DNA from: Paenibacillus athensensis
Lineage (GTDB): Bacteria; Bacillota; Bacilli; Paenibacillales; NBRC-103111
Reading direction: 5' to 3'
Assembly (NCBI RefSeq): GCF_004514475.2
Contig: NZ_MYFO02000001.1
Location: 620,001 to 684,000 of the forward strand
Length of the DNA: 64,000 nt
A program made the position numbers and the translations under genes. The notes under the pieces were generated by a model. It was not told the origin of the DNA. It did not search any database and saw only the letters and a program-made list of their open reading frames with translations. Positions 56,676 to 62,413 of the stretch are shown in pieces. The first letter of the stretch is position 1. Each line of letters opens with the position of its first letter.

Positions 56676-58249
56676 ATGTATGGAAAAGTAAGCGGCGCTT
56701 GCCTGCAGGGCATCGAGGGGCGCATCATTGAAGTGGAGGTGGATATCGCCAGCGGCCTCCCCCAGATCAACCTGGTCGGTTTGCCCGACTCGGCGATCCG
56801 TGAAGCGGTGGAGCGGGTGCGGGCAGCCATTCGTAATTGCGGCTACAAGTTCCCGATGGACCGCATCACGGTGAATCTCGCGCCGGCCGATTTGCGCAAG
56901 GAAGGCACGGCGTTTGATCTGGCGATTGCCGCCGGGGTGTTGCTGGCCAGCGGGCAAATCGACCCGGCGTGGACCGAACGCGGCTTGCTGATCGGCGAGC
57001 TGGCGCTAGACGGCGCGCTGCGGCCCGTTCCCGGCGTGCTGCCGATGGCCGATGCCGCTCGACGGGCGGGCCGCAGCCGGATCGTGCTGCCGGCGGCAAG
57101 CTGTGCGGAAGCCCGGCTGATCGGCGGCCTGGAGGTGCTGGGCCTCGCCAGTCTGGCCGATTTGCGGCTGCGGCCGGGCGATCGGATCGCCGCGCTGGCG
57201 GCTGCGGCAGTGCCATCCGGCGATTCGTCGGCCTGCGACTTTGCGGCCCGTTGCGGAGCGGGCGCAGAGACGGCCGACGACTACGCCGAGGTCAGCGGCC
57301 AGTATGCCGTCAAGCGGGCGATGATGCTGGCCGCCGCCGGCAGGCATAACATCGCCTTGATCGGTCCGCCCGGCACAGGCAAAACGATGCTGGCCAAACG
57401 GCTGCCAAGCATTCTCCCGGCCATGTCCGATGAGGAGGCGCTGGAGGTAACGAACATATACAGCGCCTCCGGCAAGCTTGGCTCCGGCGCAACGCTTATG
57501 CGCAGCCGCCCGTTTCGCGCGCCGCATCATACGATATCGCCGGCAGCACTCGTAGGCGGGGGCAGTTTGCCCAAGCCCGGCGAAGTCAGTTTGGCGCACC
57601 GGGGCGTGCTGTTTCTGGACGAGCTGCCCGAGTATTCGCGAGCGGCGCTGGAGGCGCTGCGCCAGCCGCTGGAGGAACGGGCCGTTACGATCGGCCGGGC
57701 GCGGGCGGTATGCACGTTCCCAGCCCAGCTCGTGCTGGTTGCCGCTTTTAACCCGTGTCCGTGCGGTTATTATGGAAGCGATACCGACACGCAGCGCTGC
57801 ACCTGCACGCCGCTGAAAATTGTCCAGTACCGTGCAAAAATATCCGGTCCCTTGCTCGATCGGATTGATCTGCACGTCGAGGTGCCCAAGCCGACCTATG
57901 AGCAGCTCAAGCAGCCGGCAGACGCCCTCTCGTCAAGCGCCATGAGGGCTTCGTCATGCAAGCGCACGAGCGCCAGCAGCAGCGTTATGCCGGGCGCGGC
58001 TTGTCCTGCAACGCCGAGCTGAGCGGCCAGCTGCTGCATCGCGTTTGCCGCTTGTCAACGGAAAGCGCAGCGCTGCTCGAAGCCGCTTTTGCCGCGCTGG
58101 GCCTGAGCGCGCGCGCCTTCGACCGGGTTCTGCGCCTGGCCCGCACCATCGCCGATCTGGAGGACAGCGCCGATATTCAGCCCGCGCATGTCGCGGAAGC
58201 GATTCAATACCGCTCGCTCGACAAACGGCTGCTGCCGCACGCCTTGTGA
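56676..58249 (+). pseudogene. comM: comM/YifB-type Mg-chelatase-like AAA+ helicase gene, frameshifted near 57950
   Basis: ComM is an AAA+ helicase that aids branch migration in natural transformation. The first frame (56676-58022) holds the N-terminal domain (MYGKVSGACLQGIEG, ASGLPQINLVGLPDSAIREAVERVRAAI), Walker A GPPGTGKTMLAKRLPSILP, the HTISPAALVGGG block and Walker B VLFLDELPEYSR, then AAFNPCPCGYYG. Family similarity switches from frame one (SSAMR) to another frame (VMQAHERQQQRYAGRGLSCNAELSG, continuing to 58249) at about 57946-57955. A single missing base there restores a full-length protein of about 525 residues. It may be a real pseudogene, a sequencing error, or, less likely, programmed frameshifting. 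It is the only clear plus-strand gene here. Confidence 0.8.
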
Positions 58250-58744
58250 GGAGCGGCTGCCGGAAAGAGATGGGCGCGCCCGGTGGGTGAAGCCGGGCGG
58301 GTGTAGACGGGCGGGCGTAGACGGGCGGGTGTAGACGGGCAGGCGTAGACGGGCGGGCGTAGACGGACAGGCGTAGACGGACAGGCGTAGACGGACAGGC
58401 GTAGACGGACAGGCGTAGACGGACAGGCGTAGACGGACAGGCGTAGACGGACAGGCGTAGACGGACAGGCGTAGACGGGCGGGCGTAGACGGGCGGGCGT
58501 AGACGGGCAGGCGTAGACGGGCAGGCGTAGACGGGCAGGCGTAGACGGGCAGGCGTAGACGGGCTGGTGTAGACGGGCGGGCGTAGACGGGCAGGCGTAG
58601 TCGGGCAGGCGTAGTCGGGCAGGCGTAGACGGGCAGGCGTAGTCGGGCAGGCGTAGACGGGCAGGCCAAGCCGTATGAGCTAAGACGGGCGGGACATGCC
58701 CACCCTAAGCCAAAAAAAAAGCATCTGTCCGGTGGCGTTTTTAC
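58250..58744. other. Convergent intergenic region between comM and yraN
   Basis: About 495 bases between the plus-strand comM stop and the minus-strand yraN stop. It is occupied mostly by the 14-bp tandem array and, at its right end, by the yraN terminator. I see no gene here; an apparently open minus-strand frame through the array has no ribosome site and only repeats its own tandem sequence. Confidence 0.85.
58303..58694. repeat. 14-bp tandem repeat array (26 intact copies)
   Basis: The unit GTAGACGGGCGGGC and close variants occurs 26 times in exact 14-base register from 58303 to 58666. Variants are clustered: copies 5-12 are eight identical GTAGACGGACAGGC units, copies 15-18 are four GTAGACGGGCAGGC units, and copies 22, 23 and 25 carry GTAGTC. 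Two decayed but in-phase units follow (58667-58694) and one degenerate unit may precede (58289-58302). There are no spacers, so it is not a CRISPR. Clustered variants imply local duplication or slippage, as in a VNTR. One strand is rich in GGG runs. Confidence 0.95.
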
Positions 58745-58766
58745 TTAAAACGCTGCGGGCAGATGC
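58712..58766 (-). terminator. Rho-independent terminator overlapping the yraN stop
   Basis: AGCATCTG pairs with CAGATGCT, and an inner GCGTTTT pairs with AAAACGC around AAGT, followed by nine T residues on the minus strand. The yraN stop codon lies inside the hairpin, so the last yraN codons form part of the stem. Confidence 0.85.
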
Positions 58767-59101
58767 TCGATAACCGGCCGATTGTCGGCCCCGTCCATTT
58801 CAATGGAAACGACGTCGAAACGCACATGACGTTCGTGTAGCGCCGTCCGGTGCAAATAAACCTGCGCCGTTTGGCGGATTTTCAGCTGCTTGCGGGCATT
58901 GACCGATTCCTTGGCCAAGCCGAAGCGCCCGGTGCTGCGGCGCGTGCGAACCTCTACGAAAACGATCAGCTCGCCCAACTCGGCAATCAAATCGATTTCG
59001 CCCGAACGGCAGCGCCAATTGCGCTCGACAATCGTGTAGCCGATCTCCTCCAAGTAGGCAGCGGCCCATGATTCGCCCTGCCTGCCCAGCTCCAGATGCA
59101 A
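58745..59101 (-). CDS. YraN/UPF0102 family endonuclease-like protein
   Basis: A 118-residue protein of the YraN (UPF0102) family, which has the restriction endonuclease-like fold seen in Holliday-junction resolvases. It shows GRQGESWAAAYLEEIGYTIVERNWRC, the catalytic-type GEIDLIAE and VFVEVRTRR (Asp, then Glu-x-Lys-like), and the C-terminal RFDVVSIE. The function in cells is not established to my knowledge. No ATG lies at the expected start; TTG at 59101 is 20 bases from AGGAGG, whereas ATT at 59113 has ideal spacing. It follows flhX and precedes the array. Confidence 0.85.
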   Translation of the reverse strand: MHLELGRQGESWAAAYLEEIGYTIVERNWRCRSGEIDLIAELGELIVFVEVRTRRSTGRFGLAKESVNARKQLKIRQTAQVYLHRTALHERHVRFDVVSIEMDGADNRPVIEHLPAAF

Positions 59102-59144
59102 CGTGTTGCGAATGCGCGCTCCCTCCTTTCGGCAGGACCTCCGC

Positions 59145-59438
59145 TTACGGGCGGCCCCGCATCCGATTATCCGAGCGGTAAATAAAGCTGAGCACCTCGG
59201 CGACCAGTTGATACAGCTCGGGCGGAATTTCCTGCTCCAGCTCCAGCTTGGAGAGCACTTCGACCAGCGAAGCGTCCTCTTGTACGGGAATGCCGTGCTC
59301 CTTGGCTTTTTGCAAAATCGTATCAGCCATATGCCCCTTGCCCTTGGCGATGACCATCGGGGCTTTTTGCTGCTCCGGCGCATAGCGCAGCGCGACGGCT
59401 TTTTTCAGCGGATTGTGCGGCTGCTCACGTTCCTTCAT
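59145..59438 (-). CDS. FlhB C-terminal domain paralogue (FlhX/YlqH, EscU/YscU-type)
   Basis: A 97-residue protein matching only the cytoplasmic domain of FlhB after its cleavage site. It aligns with the window's FlhB (28029-29120) from the Asn of the NPTH motif: here NPLKKAVALRYAPEQQKAPMVIAKG versus NPTHYAVAIQYDAGRMQAPTVLGKG, then IPPELYQLVAEVLSFIYR versus IPAELFQAVAEVLAYVYK. The autocleavage residues Thr-His are replaced by Leu-Lys, so it cannot self-cleave and resembles the released fragment. There are no membrane helices. Its start overlaps the upstream FliK-like gene by 4 bases, so the two are probably made together. Confidence 0.9.
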   Translation of the reverse strand: MKEREQPHNPLKKAVALRYAPEQQKAPMVIAKGKGHMADTILQKAKEHGIPVQEDASLVEVLSKLELEQEIPPELYQLVAEVLSFIYRSDNRMRGRP

Positions 59439-61375
59439 GCGCGATAATCCACCCCCTTGTAGGGCTTGGGCTGATAAAAGGAACGCGGGTCGACTTTGGC
59501 TCCGTCAGCCAAGCGTCCCGGCGCCGCATCCGCTTCCTTGGCGGTCCGCAGCTCGGGGAACGGCGAGCATTTCAGCGACAGAAACTGGAAGCCGGCCTTG
59601 TTCATGGCCGCCGCCACCTCGTCGCGCGCGCCCTCGATCAGCTCAGCGACGGCCGGATGGTCGTTGTGCACATGCAAGCTGACGATGCGGTTGACAACCT
59701 GCACATCTACCAGCGTGCTGCCCATCGCCTTCATCTGCAAGTCAAACAGCAGGCGGCAGTTGTCGGCGTCCATTTCGCCGCGCTTGCCCTTGCGTGACTG
59801 GATATGCACGGCGGCCGACTGCTGGCCGCTGCCGTCCATGAACGGAATGAACATGGTGATATGTGAAAACATCGCCGCTTTATCGTTCGTCAGCAGCAGC
59901 TGCTGGCCGGTTACCTGCTGCAGCGCTTGCTGCGCCGTGTCTTTGAGCGCAGCCGGCACATCGTCGGCCGACGTCAGCTGAAGCAGCAGGCTTTTGAGCG
60001 AATCGGCCGCGGGCCGTGCGGCGTCGTCGGGCGTGTCGCCGGGGCTGAGCTGCACGCTCAGCGGCAGCTCCAGCGCCTCCTTTAGCTGGCGCTCGGGCCC
60101 GGCGTCGGGCCGTCCGGCGAACTTCGCGAGCTGGTGCTCGTGTTCGACGCCGACGGCCTTGAGCAGCCGCCCCAGCCAGCTGCCGTCCGGCTCCGGCGGC
60201 GCTGCCTTCGCGCCCGCGGCTTCCGCAGCGCCGCGGGCCGGCTCGCGCGAAGCGGCGGCGTGCCGCGCCGCTTCGCGCTCTGCCGCCGATGCCTGCCCGG
60301 AATCAGGCATCGGCGGCTCCTCCGGCGAACCCGCCCGTGGCGCTGGTTCGCCGCCGGTTGCCGGCGCGCCGCGGCCCGCGCGCGCCGTGGCTTCGCCCGC
60401 CTGCGCGGCTCCTGCCGCGAGCGGGCGGGACGTTGCCGCCCCCGGGTCGGGGGCGGCTTCCGGCTCCGCCGCCGAGGCGCCAGCGCCCGGGGCGCTGGCG
60501 GAGCCTGCGGCGGCGGAGCCGCTGGCAGCCGGCGCGGAGCCGGCTGCGGGCTGGGGCGCGGCGGCCTGCGGGGCCGCGCCTGGAGCCGTCGGCCGCTGCT
60601 GCGCCGCGGCGGCCGGGGCTGGCGCCTCCTCCGGCGAAGCTGGAGGCGCGGGTTGCGCCGCGCCCTCCGCAGGCTGGGGCGCGCGCGCGGTCCACGCGGC
60701 GCCGGCGGCGCTGCGCAGCTCCTTCAGCGCAGCCGCAAGCTGCGTCAGCGTCGGTGCCGCGGCGTGCTCCGGCTGCTCCTTGAGCAGCGCCGCGGCCTGC
60801 TGCTCCAGCCGTTCCAGCACGTCGCCCATCGGCGCGCCGCTCGTCGCCTGGCGCAAAGCGCCAACCGTCTCCGGCGTGAGCGGCAGCCCTTTTTTGAAAG
60901 CCAACGCCGCGGCCTGCAGCCATTGCTCCTTGCCCGCTCCCTCCGGCGCTTCATGCATCACACCAGCAAACGCTTGCGCCGTCTCCTTGGTCAGCGGCAC
61001 GCCCTCCTGCTGGAGCTGCTGCACAAGCTGGCGGTTGCCCGGGGTATCCTTGAGCGTAAACGTTTTAAGCAAATCGCCCAAAGACTCGTCGGCAATTTGC
61101 ACACCGGACGCCTGCAGCGGCTTGAGCACGACCTGCCCGCCGCTTGATTCCGGCTGCACCTGCAGCATCGTCACATCGCCCATCTTCAGCGGCGTTTCCA
61201 GCTTGGCCCGCACCTGCGTGCCGTTAATATTGATCAGCGCGTCCTGATCGCTGAGCAGTTGCAGCACAACACCGCGCACCACTTGCCCGACCTTCAATTC
61301 CAGCACCTTCGAGTCGGACGCCTGCAAATCGCCGATCAAATTGCGAATAAGTCCGCTGATGTTCATCCCGTTCAC
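59435..61375 (-). CDS. FliK-like hook-length-control-type protein (YlqG position), Ala/Pro-rich
   Basis: A 646-residue protein. The N-terminal 100 residues form a compact alpha/beta region (LELKVGQVVRGVVLQLLSDQDALININGTQVRAKLE). A long Ala/Pro/Gly-rich low-complexity zone follows (about 205-410), then a C-terminal domain (about 510-620) with GQQSAAVHIQSRKGKRGEMDADNCRLLFDLQMKAMGSTLVDVQVVNRIVSLHV. That domain looks like the FliK/T3S4 type that interacts with FlhB C domains, matching the FlhX gene it overlaps. It corresponds in position to Bacillus ylqG. Function is inferred. The low-complexity zone is noticeably richer in GC than its surroundings. Confidence 0.75.
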   Translation of the reverse strand: MNGMNISGLIRNLIGDLQASDSKVLELKVGQVVRGVVLQLLSDQDALININGTQVRAKLETPLKMGDVTMLQVQPESSGGQVVLKPLQASGVQIADESLGDLLKTFTLKDTPGNRQLVQQLQQEGVPLTKETAQAFAGVMHEAPEGAGKEQWLQAAALAFKKGLPLTPETVGALRQATSGAPMGDVLERLEQQAAALLKEQPEHAAAPTLTQLAAALKELRSAAGAAWTARAPQPAEGAAQPAPPASPEEAPAPAAAAQQRPTAPGAAPQAAAPQPAAGSAPAASGSAAAGSASAPGAGASAAEPEAAPDPGAATSRPLAAGAAQAGEATARAGRGAPATGGEPAPRAGSPEEPPMPDSGQASAAEREAARHAAASREPARGAAEAAGAKAAPPEPDGSWLGRLLKAVGVEHEHQLAKFAGRPDAGPERQLKEALELPLSVQLSPGDTPDDAARPAADSLKSLLLQLTSADDVPAALKDTAQQALQQVTGQQLLLTNDKAAMFSHITMFIPFMDGSGQQSAAVHIQSRKGKRGEMDADNCRLLFDLQMKAMGSTLVDVQVVNRIVSLHVHNDHPAVAELIEGARDEVAAAMNKAGFQFLSLKCSPFPELRTAKEADAAPGRLADGAKVDPRSFYQPKPYKGVDYRA

Positions 61376-61427
61376 CCCATCGCTTCAAATCTGTTATGTA
61401 TGTTATCGGCACACGCACCCCGTTTTG

Positions 61428-62078
61428 TTAAACCGTATCGCCCCAATCCAGCTGCAACTGCTGCTCCTGCTGCTCCTGCTGCTCGGCCTCCGCCATGATG
61501 TTGCGGATAAACAATTTGCGGTGCAGCGGCGTCGGCCCGTGACGGAGCAGCATTTCGCGATGGCGCTTGGTGCCATAGCCTTTATGGACGGCAAGACCGT
61601 AGACGGGGTATTCGCGATCCCACGTCTCGCACATCCGGTCGCGCGTAACCTTCGCGATAATCGACGCAGCGGCAATCGACTGCGAGCGGGCGTCTCCGTG
61701 CACAAGCGCCAGCTGCGGCACATTGACATCGACCTTTTCCGCATCCACCAGCAAAAAGTCCGGCGGTACCTCAAGCGCTTCTACAGCCTGCTTCATCGCC
61801 AGCCGCGCCGCTTGCTTGATATTAAGACGCTCGATCTCCGCCACGCTGACGATGCCCAGACCCACCGCAACAGCTTCCTCCATAATCTGCTCGTACAGCT
61901 GTTCGCGCTTTTTTTCCGACAGCTTTTTCGAATCATTTACGTCTGGGAGCACCAAACCTGCGGGTAAAACGACCGCCGCGGCTACCACATCGCCAAACAA
62001 GCAGCCGCGCCCCACCTCGTCGATTCCGGCTATGTGCGTCAGGCCGCGTTCCCATAACTGCTTTTCCTCATCCAGCAT
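61428..62078 (-). CDS. rnhB: Ribonuclease HII
   Basis: Cleaves RNA in RNA-DNA hybrids and removes misinserted ribonucleotides. The 216-residue protein has the active-site blocks GIDEVGRGCLFGDVVAAAVVL (Asp-Glu), LLVDAEKVDV (Asp), and HGDARSQSIAAASIIAKVTRD (Asp), and the C-terminal block VHKGYGTKRHREMLLRHGPTPLHR. A short Gln/Glu-rich tail (EQQEQQEQQ) ends the protein. ATG at 62078 follows GGAGGAGGGGG. It has its own promoter directly after the PKS terminator; rbgA, its usual upstream neighbour, is absent here. Confidence 0.96.
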   Translation of the reverse strand: MLDEEKQLWERGLTHIAGIDEVGRGCLFGDVVAAAVVLPAGLVLPDVNDSKKLSEKKREQLYEQIMEEAVAVGLGIVSVAEIERLNIKQAARLAMKQAVEALEVPPDFLLVDAEKVDVNVPQLALVHGDARSQSIAAASIIAKVTRDRMCETWDREYPVYGLAVHKGYGTKRHREMLLRHGPTPLHRKLFIRNIMAEAEQQEQQEQQLQLDWGDTV

Positions 62079-62101
62079 TGTGATGTCCCCCTCCTCCTTC
62101 C

Positions 62102-62130
62102 ATTATAAAAGAAAGCGGCGTTTTGTTGAA
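62102..62130 (-). promoter_or_regulatory. Candidate sigma-A promoter for rnhB
   Basis: Minus strand TTCAAC, 17 bases, then a perfect TATAAT. The -35 is weak. The start site would lie about 20 bases before the rnhB ATG, giving a very short leader that is mostly ribosome site. Confidence 0.5.
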
Positions 62131-62196
62131 TGCATGCAGCCAATTTCCTTACAAGCTTCACACATCGCCGGCATCCGGACACGCCGCTCGGGCAAG

Positions 62197-62222
62197 CAAA
62201 AAGGCTGCCAATGCGGCAGCCT
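62197..62222 (-). terminator. Strong terminator downstream of the PKS
   Basis: AGGCTGCC pairs perfectly with GGCAGCCT (8 bp) around a 5-base loop, followed on the minus strand by TTTTGC. It isolates the PKS gene from rnhB. Confidence 0.85.
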
Positions 62223-62254
62223 CAGCGCTTTATGAAAAGAAATAGGAAATTTGT

Positions 62255-62413
62255 TTACTTTAAAAATAGATACCGTCTGGCCGAATCTTCAGCCGGATTG
62301 GCCAGCGACTGCACCCCAGACGCTGTTTCTTCGCTGCTGGCCGCTGCTCCCTCGGTCACGGCGGAAATGCTTTCCACCGACATCAGGACTTTCGAGGTCT
62401 GTTCTGCAGCCGC
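62255..62413 (-). pseudogene. Probable remnant of a methyl-accepting chemotaxis protein C-terminal region
   Basis: Starting inside the PKS stop codon, in another frame, the minus strand encodes AAEQTSKVLMSVESISAV, then TEGAAASSEETASGVQSLA and a stop at 62255. Runs of Ala/Ser/Glu in the pattern SVESISAVTE-AAASSEE are typical of the chemoreceptor signalling coiled coil. No start or ribosome site is visible, and everything upstream belongs to the PKS, so the piece is a fragment. Coincidence in a coiled-coil-like composition cannot be excluded. Confidence 0.5.

Larger units (their letters stand above)
62079..62412. other. Junction region between rnhB and the PKS
   Basis: About 330 bases without an intact gene. 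From left to right it holds the rnhB leader and promoter (62102-62130), unremarkable sequence to about 62195, the PKS-side terminator (62197-62222), a short tail and the MCP-like remnant (62255-62413). Confidence 0.8.

Noticed and set aside
57910-57970. Programmed ribosomal frameshift in comM
   Set aside because: No slippery heptamer or downstream pseudoknot is evident at the break; a simple one-base loss or sequence error is more economical.
58303-58666. Possible CRISPR array
   Set aside because: The units are directly adjacent with no spacers, and the 14-bp period is too short; no cas genes are nearby.
58055-58669. 204-residue minus-strand open frame full of PARLRLPVYACPST-type repeats
   Set aside because: It is a by-product of the 14-bp tandem array, which lacks stop codons in this direction; it overlaps the comM 3' end and yields no ribosome site or plausible protein.
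59994-61247. Long plus-strand Ala/Gly/Arg-rich frames
   Set aside because: They are shadows of the GC-rich low-complexity part of the FliK-like gene on the other strand.
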